64,000 bases of DNA. Source: Diphasiastrum complanatum (lineage: Eukaryota > Streptophyta > Lycopodiopsida > Lycopodiales > Lycopodiaceae). This document shows, piece after piece, positions 1 to 9,879 of the stretch (positions within the stretch are counted from its first letter, which is position 1; the number at the start of each line of letters is the position of its first letter). The position numbers and the translations under genes are program-made. Below the pieces are notes generated by a model, which was not told the DNA's origin, did no database searches, and saw only the letters and a list, made by a program, of their open reading frames with translations. The DNA is taken from NCBI GenBank assembly GCA_029204225.1, contig CM055102.1, positions 37,750,585-37,814,584 on the forward strand, in the 5' to 3' direction.

Positions 1-589
1 AGGCTGTGCTAGTTGGTTCTAAATGGATTTTGTTCAAAAAAATGTCTATGAGCCCTTTTTGTTAAGAAAATGTGAGATGGCGGTTGATCTTAAGTTGTTG
101 CCCCTCTGAACAAAAACAAACAAGATATAAACAGCTTCTAAGGTCATTGATCTATTGATATGCACAGTACCTAGGCAGTCCATGTTTGTACCTAGTTTTC
201 TCAAAAAAGTTTATTTCTGTCTATTTGTAACACCAGTCTATTTTGGCTAATTTGGCCTCGCAAATCACAGTCCATGCTGCAGTCTCGAGCTTCAGTAAGA
301 TTGAGACAACATTGCAAATAACTCTAAGCATAGAGTGACTAGCGAGCTTGCTCTGAGACTCGACTCTTGTCATCGTATTAATTGGCGCAACTAGCAAACA
401 CATCATCAACAAGCAAAATATATCCTTTCTGCCAAAAGAGACAAGGGGATTGTGCTACCTGACTTTTAACAGGCTAGTGGCCACGCGGTTTTGTTTCTTC
501 CTCACGACACAGAAGAACGAGGGTACTAAGAAGTAAGCAAGACAACAGAAGGAGGAGGTGCGACGGGCCATCGCTATCCCAGAAAACAA

Positions 590-860
590 CCCAAAAACCA
601 CTGAAAATATCTGAAAAAGGTCTGAAAATGGCTAAACACTGATGAGAAATATCCCGAATGTATGAAAAACAGTAGGAAATCCTCTGAAGTTGAAAAAACA
701 ACAAAAAACAACTGAAAATGTTTGAAAAATGTTGGAAAGATGTCTGAAAACGCTGAAAAACAGCAGAAGTACATATATGAAAAAAGAAGAAATGTCTGAA
801 GAATGGCTATGAAGATGCTAGATTCCTTGTCGTTGCTACTCTTTGTAGCTGCAGAAAACA
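590..860. repeat. Degenerate short tandem repeat with ctgaaaa core
   Basis: The heptamer ctgaaaa and close variants (ctgaaaaa, ttgaaaaa, ctgaaaat) recur every 10-15 bases across about 270 bp. The opposite strand therefore reads as a Phe/Ser-rich pseudo-protein, which I treat as a repeat artefact. Scattered copies continue near 1425-1545. This looks like a decayed minisatellite. Confidence 0.5.
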
Positions 861-1095
861 TTAACACTATTCTTGTCATCAGTCAACAAACCAGGTCAAA
901 TTTCACGAGGCGGCTGGCAACAAAAGAGGATATTGGTGGAGTTGTCAACAGACCAGGCCCAAATTCAGAGGGATAGCCAGCAAATTGGCATTCTAACCAT
1001 GAAAGACAAGCTGCGAACTATTTCTGGAGGATCTGAACTACTGGCCAGCTGTTTTTTAAAGGCCATCTTTGGTCAAGCTGGCTCTGAAACGAGGT

Positions 1096-1255
1096 GTATG
1101 CATCAGAAGGGCGTCTGAGTCGCTACTCTGAAGCTACCATGCTGTTGGTCGCTACCATTCTGAGCCGCCACAGATCAAAACGAAATCAAAACATGTAAGA
1201 CAACACACCATGCATCAGAAGGGCGTCTGAGCCGCTACCCTACTGTTGGCCGCTA
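1096..1255. repeat. Direct duplication with a gcatcagaagggcgtctgag core
   Basis: The 20-mer gcatcagaagggcgtctgag occurs twice about 110 bp apart, each followed by a similar gYcgctac tail. The surrounding text also repeats words such as gctaccat and gttggtcgct. The pattern suggests a short tandem duplication that has begun to diverge. No coding function is seen. Confidence 0.6.
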
Positions 1256-1957
1256 TTTTTGCTAGTGGACGATACTCCTCAACGAGCAAATCACTTCTCA
1301 ACGAGCTGATGGCTGGAGCCTGCAGATGGGTGAAAGATAGCACGAAGATGGGCATCCTTGGTGCGCTCCTCAACAAGGGGATGGTGCACTTCCTCACGAG
1401 CAGATGGTGCGCTGAAACAAGCCCAAAACGACTGAAAAAGAGTTGAAAACGTGGTTGGAAGAATGTTGTGGCCCAAAATGGCTAATTGCGCGCTCAAAAC
1501 GAGCTGATGGCATGTTCTCCTGCTCTGAAAAACACCTGAAAAAATTAAAAACTCCCAAGCAGACAGCAAATGGTGCTCAAAACGTTGCTTGTAGGATGGC
1601 GTGGAAGGCTCAAAACTGATGATGGCATGGCTGATGGCTAGGTGCTCTCGAAAGTCAGTTGATCAGCTCCTCCTCACAACTAAAATGCTCCCCCTTGATC
1701 AATGTGCAGCTGCAGGCAAAACTAGTGGCTGGGTATCAAGCAAAAAACCCTCATGAGTAACAATAAAAAAAAAACCTCATGAGCCCATTTTGTTCAAAAA
1801 AACCCTTTATGAGATTTCTTGAAGCAAGGAAGTATGCTTGAAAAAAGAAAACAGGAAAGCAGAAGCGGTAAGCAGTAGAAAAGACATCAACAAATAGAAA
1901 AAAAGAAAAGCACCAGGCAAGAAATAGCTTGAAAGTTAGGAAGACGAGAAAAGAGAG

Positions 1958-1970
1958 GCATCGGCGCCAA
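1958..1970 (-). other. Possible LTR-retrotransposon primer-binding site
   Basis: Read on the minus strand the site is TTGGCGCCGATGC, resembling the TGGCGCC-type primer-binding sites of many plant LTR elements. It directly follows a minus-strand sequence ending ...CCAACA, as expected for an LTR 3' end. Confidence 0.4.
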
Positions 1971-2570
1971 TGTTGGATCTTCAGCATCCTTCCAGCTATG
2001 GCTCCAACTAGTACGAGTTATGGCTTCTCCCAACTAACCCTCACTAAGGCTATTTCCAACTAGCATGGATATGGATGCAAGAAGACAGTCATGAGCATGG
2101 TGGTGAGTATTCTGAGGGTAAGATCCACTCTTCTCTCTTTTCTCTCCTTAGTTTCTAACAAATGACGGCTTAACCTAAAAGATAAAACCCTAAACTAAAT
2201 CGCATCCTCTAAGGCTTACCCTACTAGAGAATGGAGGGCCTAGATTAACTTAACATGTTGCCAGATGAATAATATACAATACAATGTGAAGTAACACAGT
2301 ACATGAAACCACACAAGGGGGAACACTCAGAGAGAAAGATAGGCATGTATTGCAAATGAGGTTCTTCCTGAAAATGAACTCTTCCACTCTTATTTATACT
2401 TGGAGTGGTGGTCACTTACAAAAATGCAATGTGGGACAAGTAAGCCACATAGACTAACTTAACTTTGAATCACACTGGTGCCATGGGACAAACCCCCAAT
2501 AGGCCTTTGTGAGTAACTTTTACATAACTTGAAATAACTGGAAACTACATATCTATGTGCAATGCCCATG
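1971..2570 (-). mobile_element. Candidate LTR, right boundary uncertain
   Basis: The block abuts the possible primer-binding site and begins with TGTTGG on the plus strand, the inverted partner of the CCAACA that would close a minus-strand LTR. On the minus strand a TATA-like TATAAATA near 2393-2386 would suit an LTR promoter. I cannot see the partner LTR, so the outer boundary is a guess. No coding sequence was seen. Confidence 0.3.
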
Positions 2571-2639
2571 GCAGTTTAAACTTAGAACTAAATAGCTTAA
2601 GCCATTACGGATACCGCAAAAGCCTAAACTTGATGGGCA

Positions 2640-3943
2640 AGTTCTACGTTTAAATCCTATCATGCTTGTATTTTTAAAGATGTTTTGCAAGATGGCTAGA
2701 ATATTCTTTGGAATATCAGCCTACATAGCTGCCAATTTGAAGACCCTAAAATGCATGTTTGGTTGTGGGCCAGTGCGAATGCCAAACATTTTTGCATATA
2801 TTGTATGTTTGAAAGTGGTCGAAATAAAGGCGTGTTGCATTGCAACCAACGGGTTCCACCAAACAGGCACAATCTAGACAAAGCATGGAGTCCCGTATTA
2901 GATATTCCTCTCGAAAGAGTCCATTTTTGCACGATGCATGGTGAATTGCGGATATTGGACAAGTTGTTATATTTGCATTGTTGCTATGCACGGAATATGC
3001 AACCCAAATCACGTGCGGATGTTAGCATTCAAAATCTAGAGATAGTGTTATGAGAAATGGGACTACACAGAGGCCATGTGAATCTTTCCAAGGACGTTGA
3101 GTTGAGTGGAAAAACTCAAGACTTGCCGACAAAAGTTTTCATGGGGGGCGCAAAAGCAAGGCATTTCTTGTCAAATCATACTGGATGAAAAAGTAGTCTT
3201 CAATGGGAGTATTGGAAGAGAGTGTGTGAATGCACTACAAATATTGGCTCAGATCCTCGTATGGCTGCCACACGTGCAAAGGTGTGGCAAGCATTTGATG
3301 CTTTGTCACTGACTATCAATAAAAAGACTTGAGGGAGGAAGATTACGATAGATATCAGACGGAAGTACAAGCATTCACTCGATTGATGATTGATGCATGG
3401 GGAGAAACACACATCACTCATTATATGGTGTGTTTTGTTTTTATTTTTTCTTTGTAAGTTCTATCCGAGTGAAATTTACTAATTCGATTCTTTTGCTAAC
3501 AGCACATTTTGTACACTCATGGACCTTGGTTTTTTAAGACATATGGATCCTTGGCTAATTGGAACACCCAAGGGATGGAGAAGAGTCGTTACAGGGCCAA
3601 GGCAGCGTATTTCAGAAATTCAAGACACGGCAAAGGTAGAGGTCTTAGCAATGCCTTGGTAGAGATATTTCAATGGTTTTATAGAGGAGTTTTGAGTAGA
3701 CAAAACATCGAAGAAACACGGCCTTGAGAGTTAACTTCAGTGATCTCTTCATCAAATTTCGCCAGAAGAGCCGCTTGGCAATCATCCACAGCTAATGCAA
3801 GGCATAGGGAATGGAGGATGTCTCGGGTTTGTGTAGGGAAGCGGTGGGTTCCTTGGCAAAGAACATTCAATGAAGAGGATGAAATTTCAAAAATAGCACA
3901 CATTGAACACATAGAATCTGTTGAGCATATTACATTGTTTTGA
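2640..3943 (+). pseudogene. Gene A1 relic: conserved orphan protein, possibly transposon-derived
   Basis: This is a multi-part reading frame. The first part (about 2640-3053) contains CIYC, a possible zinc-binding pair, followed by an HFCTMHGELRILDKLLYLH-type segment. A second part (about 3100-3312) lies in another frame. A third reads AWGETHITHYM, then a clean 75-bp GT...AG intron (3428-3502) rejoining in phase at HILYTHGPWF and continuing to about 3727. A final Arg-rich stretch precedes a stop at 3943. From memory, the GETHxTHYMHIL...GPW block followed by GMEK resembles an orphan family scattered through plants and animals, often in repetitive DNA, but I cannot name it. An in-frame TAG (2697) and at least one frame change show decay. 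It precedes A2 in the same direction. The start is not identified. Confidence 0.45.
3428..3502 (+). other. Intron within gene A1 relic
   Basis: The sequence opens with GTGTGTTTTG, is T-rich, and ends ...TTTTGCTAACAG. Removing it joins ...CAT TAT ATG to CAC ATT TTG in phase 0, restoring one continuous conserved-looking segment. The phase-preserving join supports a genuine former spliceosomal intron in a protein-coding gene. Confidence 0.6.
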
Positions 3944-4033
3944 AGTGTGGTAGTATAAGTTACTTAATTACTATAAATAGACTTTTATTTGGACCAATTT
4001 TAAAATCATGTCTATTTTTGGAAAACTTTTTCC

Positions 4034-4040
4034 TATATAA
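4034..4040 (+). promoter_or_regulatory. TATA box of gene A2
   Basis: TATATAA in the context TCCTATATAAGACAG lies 124 bp before the A2 start codon. The intervening leader is pyrimidine-rich. It implies that A2 has its own promoter, separate from A1 upstream. Confidence 0.5.
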
Positions 4041-4163
4041 GACAGCTAAATCTCATTTTCAAGCACACATGTTTGTTGCTCTCTTGACTTTCTTAGTTTC
4101 GGTTAAATCCTTTGCACTTGCGCTCATACTTTTAGTCTTTCGTATTGTCTCATTACATTCACG

Positions 4164-5724
4164 ATGCATCCTTTGAAGACAAAGTTGGCAAATCTATTGG
4201 ACGACACAACATCTGCCAATCAAATAGATCGCATCTATGCTATGTTCACTCCCTAAATAGATACCCTGGCAACTCTACGTGCAAATAGTGATGATTTCAA
4301 TTTTGTAAGTGAGTATATAGAAGAGAACTTGATGCCTTACTCGGTAAGAATTCCTGGCTATGATAATTCTTGGATTCCGTATAATTTGCTAGCATATATA
4401 TGGAAAGGCGATAAATCTTTTGTTGCACGACTGAACAGGTTTGTCAGCTACCTGGGGAACGAGCACTTTTTCGAGTTAACGCGCCATCAACAAGTAAATT
4501 TTAATCTCAAAAGTGTATGAAAGAAGTTCTTGTCAGGTGACATTACTGTGATTGTTTTGCTGAAGGTCAGTGAAATGGAAGAGCAAGAAGCGGAAGAGGA
4601 ATTAAGCCCCGAGAAGGAAACATAGCTTGCACGATAGATGTCTTCGGTCGCATCAACATCTGCTCAACCGGAGGACGTAGACGACTTCGATCACATGCTG
4701 CGAATACGTAACCTTGCCCTAGTGATAATTAATGGGCAAGAGTATTTGTTTCTGCATGACTTGCAACATATCCTCGGCTTACGAGAGAATGAGATGTTGG
4801 CAGGATTAGTGAAATTGCAAAATGGCACCAACACTTCTGACCACTCAATGCCAGACGATATATTCCGACAGCTGATTGGAGATGATGCAAATACTACTGA
4901 GCAAGCTCTGGCAAAAATTTTGTGTGAACTGAAGACTCTGCAACCACCAGTGGTCGAGCATAAACAATTTGGGAAATTATCGGTTGCCACAACTAAGATG
5001 CCATACAAAGGCCACGGAATTGTCCTTGCAAAAGGTGAGAAAGAGGATGAAGGATCTCAAGCAAGTTCTTTGTCAACAAATATTCTCGTCAATGCTTATT
5101 CCCATTTCTTAATATGTTCATCATAGTTATAACATTCTTATACAATGTAATGCAGTATGCGATGGAGATTGACAGTTTTGCAATGAGGGGCGGAGGTTCT
5201 CGTGAGGGCCAAACAGAGCAGAGGCCAGATGCGTCCCTGGCATACTACATCGGACAATTCCCAGACAACTATATCTTTTGTTTCAACAATGAGTATAGTT
5301 CTAATGGGCCCACTAAGCTTGTCAAGTGCAAAGCATTGTCAAAGCACCTCGCAAATGCTCAACTTCCACAGACTACACCAAAGGCCTACTGTGTACGAAG
5401 GAGCGCTATCGTGAACGACCTATGCCCGGGGTTTGAGTCCAGATTACTTCTAGCTGCAGCGGTTGGACCCTATGAGGAGCATACCGATGCTGCTAAGTTA
5501 GCATCAGAGATAATGAAGCCAACAGTAGGACTAGAAAATAAATCAGAGTCACTATTGGAAGCACTGGCTAATGTAAAAGAATTTTAATGATAAATGTGTT
5601 TTTTTTTTCAAAATATTTCAATTCCAACTGCTTGTGTTCAAAAATTTTATTCATCATGGAAGGTTATGAAATTTTCTTCTCATTATCTAAATTTCAGGAC
5701 ATTAATTTGCCATTTTGCGGGTGA
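4164..5724 (+). pseudogene. Gene A2 relic: unknown protein, four in-frame stops, no frameshift in exon 1
   Basis: One frame starts at ATG 4164 (MHPLKTKL...) and runs to 5034, interrupted only by TAA 4254, TGA 4518, TAG 4623 and TAG 4635. Reading continues with protein-like composition: an acidic EEQEAEEE stretch, then a hydrophobic segment around INGQEYLFLHDLQ. A strong donor AAAG|GTGAGA ends exon 1 at 5034. An acceptor at 5126 restores frame into exon 2, which is open to 5587. A further GT (5572) and polypyrimidine-CAG (5698) would add a short last exon ending at a TGA (5723-5725). I recognise no domain. It is convergent with gene B and may overlap its 3' end. Confidence 0.5.
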
Positions 5725-6720
5725 GGTGGATTTCTAGTATTTCTGAATCTCCTTATACCAATTGGAAAGACGACTCTTTCTTCGATGACGTGGTTGCGGA
5801 GGCTGCATCCTTCTGAGGACCTTGCCTTGTTAGGGTGGTGGCAGTGTGGCTACTCTTCTCCGTGCTACTGGCTGGCTAGGACCTATCTTTTCTTGCGTGG
5901 GAGCTGCAAGGGGGTCTTGCGGCACCTCTGGTGCTGACTGAGCTGGTGGCACCTAGGTTTTTTGCGGTTGCGGTTGCAGCTGAGGGATGGTCCACGGTAG
6001 GCGTCGAGGCTTCATGTGACCTCTCTTTCGATGAACAGCTTTAGCTTTAGGTCATGATGTGGGGGTGACATGCTGAAAATCCTCCCCAACGGTTTCTGCA
6101 TGGGGTGTTTGATCCGAGCCGACGAGCAAGGACATCATGGGCCCCATTACATGCCCTTGCACATGTTCGAGTGATTGTGTCAGAGTGGAGTCCCCTGAAG
6201 CTGCTCTTGCCGAACCAATCATAAAGCCATCAAGAGGCACCTGTCTTGGAGGACACTGATCATCGAAGATCCCAAGGAAATCATTGGGAATCGGCCCATA
6301 AGCAGCTACCTCACTGTCCAAAAAAGCCTGAGTGGCATCGCGTTGGTTCTGTGTTGGAGAGGGGCTTCCCAACACTGACTTCACACCAAAATCTTGCAGA
6401 AGGGCGTCCTCTGCTGCTCTTGCCACTTGCTGCTCATCCATAGCTAGTTATTGTTGCTGATCCTGCTCGTTTGCCTAGTCCTGTTGTTGCATTTGATCAT
6501 GATGCTCTGGCTGCCCCTGCTCCTGTCCGACATCATCCATGGTTGCCCGCCCTTTCTAATTTTGGTCCATTTCTCCCGCCACTGGTTCAATGCTGCTACT
6601 TCTGCTCCTACTCCCACTCCTAGAGCGGCTTTCTCGTGCTTCTATAGCTTCTAAAGCGGCTTGGTGCAATAATGTTGTTTTCCTCGGATTCCTCCTTTCT
6701 GTCTGTTTCGTACGTGCCAT
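5690..6720 (-). pseudogene. Gene B relic: histone H3-like protein with MARTKQT N-terminus
   Basis: The minus-strand frame from ATG 6720 begins MARTKQTERRNPRK. Its first seven residues equal the universal histone H3 start, and PRK also recurs as in the H3 tail. A long Gln/Ser/Arg-rich linker of about 270 codons follows. Near the far end come ATLPPP and an RHRRKSR stretch, then YKEIQKY-stop-KST, which matches the H3 alpha-N helix (LREIRRYQKST in canonical H3). The rest of the histone fold is not visible; it may be lost or lie beyond an unseen intron. Seven in-frame stops (6558, 6477, 6450, 6054, 5955, 5832, 5736) interrupt about 1 kb with no frameshift. The last stop falls on the Gln that is conserved in H3. 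A TATA box lies upstream. No histone gene is expected to have such a linker, so I infer a histone-mimic gene of a mobile element. Confidence 0.6.
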
Positions 6721-6885
6721 AAACTAGGTCTCCATGTACATATAAAAGTGTACTAATGTATAGTAATTGCAGTAACGAGACTAATTTGCACTTGAGTGAG
6801 CATAGAAGGATGATAGCAACCTATGAGAAACAAGGAAAGTTCTTTGACGCTAAAGCTGAAGTGAAAAAATGGGGACCCACACACC

Positions 6886-6893
6886 CTTATATA
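6886..6893 (-). promoter_or_regulatory. TATA box of gene B
   Basis: The minus strand reads CACTATATAAGGG about 170 bp before the MARTKQT start codon. The spacing resembles that of the TATA boxes before A2, C and D. Confidence 0.5.
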
Positions 6894-7301
6894 GTGTGCC
6901 TTTCTAGTTATAGTAGGTGCTCAAAAAAATCTCTAGATTGTTCAAAAATAGTAAATTAGAAAATATATACACAAAATGAGATTCTATACATTTCCAAAAC
7001 ATGTTATCAACAATTTCTTAGAGAAAATGTCTATCCGTTGCTAGTCAAAACATTTACATTACAATTGCATACCAAACCAAACCATTGCTCATGCCTCAAC
7101 AAACATGTAAACGATAAAATCAAATCTCTGATGAAATCCCATCGGATAGATCAATGTTATTATTTAAAACTAGTACATAAGAGCATCTCATAGTTCATGT
7201 ATTTTTACGGTGACCGAATCTAAAAATGATACGCACTTTTGGTGTTTTTCTGCGTGTCTCCTGATCTGCAAAACCAGAAACCACCATTTCAATATTAAAA
7301 T

Positions 7302-7805
7302 TCATTTTATATATGTGTTCAACAACCATTTAAAACATTTGGAAACACGTTTATTGTTCATAGTTACGGTTTGTCCATTGATACTGAATACAAAATTTGT
7401 GGGCACATCAGCAAATATCAAACCAACCATAGCTCGTACATCTTCCAAACTCCATTCACTATTGACATAGACTTCCCGCACTTCATTTGGCATATCTATG
7501 GGTAGTTCAGATTTTTGATGTCTCGTTTCTGCATCCAAGCTATCCCATCGACCATGAGCAAACTTGAACCGCCTATAAACAAAACTGAAGGAGCACGTTT
7601 GGCATGCAATGTGATATCTTATTGTCATCGTCTCATGACAAATATCACACCTTATTAATTCACCTTTGTGATCTACATTCTATGAGTCACAAAATGTAAA
7701 TACATTGTCCAACAATGAGGATTCTGGTGCTTTCCATACCCACAATGTATTTGTTTTTCTAAATGGTATTGTTTTAAATATGACAACAAATACAGCGACA
7801 GACAT
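7302..7805 (-). pseudogene. Gene C relic: small putative zinc-binding protein, one in-frame stop
   Basis: The frame starts at ATG 7805 (MSVAVFVVIF...) and ends at a TAA, about 167 codons. The only lesion is a TAG at 7682. Just after it the protein has CDIC and, 12 residues later, CQTC, a paired CX2C arrangement typical of treble-clef or RING-like zinc sites. A basic FVYRRFKF stretch follows. The C-terminal half (SEWSLEDVRAMVGLIF...) looks globular. I recognise no named family. A TATAAAAG box lies 207 bp upstream, directly after the end of gene D, and gene B follows on the same strand. Its near-intact state suggests it decayed recently or was maintained longer. Confidence 0.5.
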
Positions 7806-8010
7806 GTTGACACTAGTATAAACACGTTTGGGCACATGACAACATCAATACCTTTTACTTTTGTCTGTTTAAAACCACAACTAATCGGTGATACTGGTCG
7901 CCGATACTCTTAAATGTTTGTTGACAGCCAGCTTTTAATCCAAGAACAATAAAATGAGTTAAAAACATCTAAAATCACAACATAAAGCAGTCTCTTTGGA
8001 GAACGACAAT

Positions 8011-8018
8011 CTTTTATA
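8011..8018 (-). promoter_or_regulatory. TATA box of gene C
   Basis: The minus strand reads TATAAAAG 207 bp before the gene C start. It immediately follows a TAG (8021-8019) that would end gene D if the D frame shifts near 8215. Such tight packing is unusual for plant host genes. Confidence 0.45.
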
Positions 8019-8208
8019 CTACATATCCTTACAATTAAGATAAGTATAACACGACAGTCGACTTGATTTGTTGATTGATCTGAAATGAGTCATCAAAAAC
8101 AGTGGAGCTGTCATGGAACTGTTCAAATCTTTTTTCAGGGGATTGTCATCAAAGGGTCGTGGACTCTTGGTCATCTCAAAATTTTCATCTGGGTCCAACG
8201 AGTCGGAA

Positions 8209-9195
8209 TCATCGAACGGGGTGAGGTGGCTTGGGCAGCTGTGATTGGATCACAGACTGACCATGTGAAGAAGAGGAGACAAGGGATGCATTAGTGGATT
8301 GGAGAATGGGTAGTTCAGTGCAAATTGTAGCGGGGTGTGGTAGTGCAACTGAAGATGTCTGCCTAGTGCGGCGTCGGGATGCAGAAGGCAAGTCATGGTT
8401 AACGACCTCGTTGTGCACACGATGGTGACTATGAGAACTGGATATCTGGTGTGAGGACTCAGCAGGCGTGTCTTCATACACAAATAGCATGGCATCAGCA
8501 ACAAACCCATGGATTTTATTATCAAGGTAGGAGACAGAAAGGAGGGACAGAAGTGGGTCGGCCACAAACTGTTGCTTGGTATTGCTTTTAATGGCCTACT
8601 GGAGCTCACCAAAGATGGTCTTGAACCAGTTATAGGGATCTAGTGGTTGGCTATCAAGCTTGTAATTGGATTCTACTATGTAATGCCGAATCTGAGAAGA
8701 GATGTGCTCCTACCTGAGGTTGTCAACCATCCAGAAGCTATTCAGTAGTTGTGCAGCGGCATGAATAACAAGATCGCGAATGCATTCTAACAAGTAGCCA
8801 TCATTTGTCCAGTATAGTTCATCAGAGGTGTCCATAAAAAGTTTTATGACACTCTTGACATGCTTATGATTAGGCGAGGACTGTGTGCCAGAAGAGATAC
8901 CTATGGCTGCAAGGGCAGCCTCCGTCACACACACCTTGTGTGTAGCTGTCTAGTAGGTGATATAGAATTTGGCTTTGGCCTCAGTCCAGGTGCTAAAGGC
9001 CATGGTTATGAATCCCATACTAATTTTTCCAGTAAAGACGCACTTGTGGATCCCCATTGTGGTGAGCAAAGACTCAGCAAGGTTCATCCATTGAGCCACC
9101 ATGCTTGTGCTATGGAGTATCATGATGTCCGTTTTGGTCGGAACATCACAATGAATGACATATCGTGGAGACTGATTGGTATCAGTGGAAGACAT
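8209..9195 (-). pseudogene. Gene D relic: unknown ~328-codon protein, three in-frame TAG stops
   Basis: A single frame from ATG 9195 (MSSTDTNQSPRYV...) runs 328 codons to TGA 8211, interrupted only by TAG at 8952, 8712 and 8598. The N-terminal two thirds are hydrophobic/aromatic and look globular (segments such as MVAQWMNLAESLL and DELYWTNDGYLLECIRDL). The C-terminal third is Ser/His/Pro-rich. A change of frame near 8215 would open an acidic tail (DDSDSLDPDENFE) and extend the gene to 8019, where the TATA box of gene C begins. I know no matching family. The well-placed TATA box and uninterrupted phase argue for a former gene rather than a chance frame. Confidence 0.5.
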
Positions 9196-9336
9196 GGTGA
9201 AGAAAGTAAAAAACCGAAGATAATTGGCACGAGTGTATATTAGAAAGCAGTATAGAAGACTTGGAAAGTTTTGGTCGTTGGAAAATTTGGCGAGAGATCC
9301 GCTAGCACAAGTGAGAAATGAAATCAAATTCTGCCC

Positions 9337-9343
9337 TTTTATA
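9337..9343 (-). promoter_or_regulatory. TATA box of gene D
   Basis: The minus strand reads CAGCCTATAAAAGGGCAG, a near-ideal plant TATA context. It lies 142 bp before the gene D start, with a pyrimidine-rich leader between. Confidence 0.6.
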
Positions 9344-9419
9344 GGCTGATTTGGAGGGTCCATTAGACAATGTACTAGTTTGGTTGTTCAGTTTTGGAAA
9401 AAAAATTGCAGACATGTTC

Positions 9420-9860
9420 AGTATTATAAAATAGGCTATAAAAATCTTGGACTGGATGTAAAAGTTCATAATTCAGTCGAGTAGGACGACGTGCACGTTG
9501 ACAAATATCGCATGACTGAATATCATTTTCTATCCTTTGTCAAGTGTAGGCCACCAACATCCTGATTTTAAAAGTTTGAAAACAGTGGTATTTGTTGAAA
9601 AATGTCCTCCGCCCATGCCATCATGAGAAAACATGATAAGTTCAGGTACTTCATGCGGCAAAACACATCTTCGTAAAATATCATTCACTCCTCGGCAATA
9701 CAATTGTCCCAGCAAACAATTGATAAGGTTGTGTCATATGAATTGATTGTCTCTTCTGTACTTTTGTCAAGGTATCATTGGGTTGGCCAAGCATAAGATA
9801 TTCAACAATATTTACCCACTCACATACTGCTTCCTCACATGTACGAAGTTCCAAAGAAGA
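9420..9860 (-). mobile_element. Ty3/gypsy integrase N-terminal relic
   Basis: The minus strand encodes LYCRGVNDILRRCV, then H(5x)GGHFS...WWPTL, the HHCC zinc-binding start of a Ty3/gypsy integrase. After a frame change it continues SCDICQRARRPTRLN...LHPVQ, the second half of the same module. The linker upstream (WVNIVEYL...QLFAG) also matches the usual spacer between RNase H and integrase. Frameshifts lie at both joins and the DDE core is missing. It is probably part of the same decayed element as the gag relic to the right, with reverse transcriptase deleted. Confidence 0.8.
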
Positions 9861-9879
9861 ACTTTGGGACTGGCAAATT

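Larger units (their letters stand above)
1..1957. other. No gene recognised; possible leader of a minus-strand LTR element
   Basis: Nothing here reads as a convincing protein on either strand. Short open frames are low-complexity, rich in Phe, Ser and Lys, and match no family I know. If the primer-binding site and LTR proposed just to the right are real, this stretch would be the untranslated leader of a minus-strand LTR retrotransposon running off the left edge. The phrase 'atgagcccNttttgtt' occurs near both ends of the stretch (about 48 and 1777), which hints at an internal repeat. Confidence 0.35.

Noticed and set aside
5690-6720. Alternative genetic code in which TAG/TAA encode Gln, making genes A2-D intact
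   Set aside because: TGA stops also occur in A2 and B. The P450 and rhomboid genes use the standard code in the same chromosome segment, and retrotransposon relics nearby show ordinary decay. Simple degeneration explains the stops.
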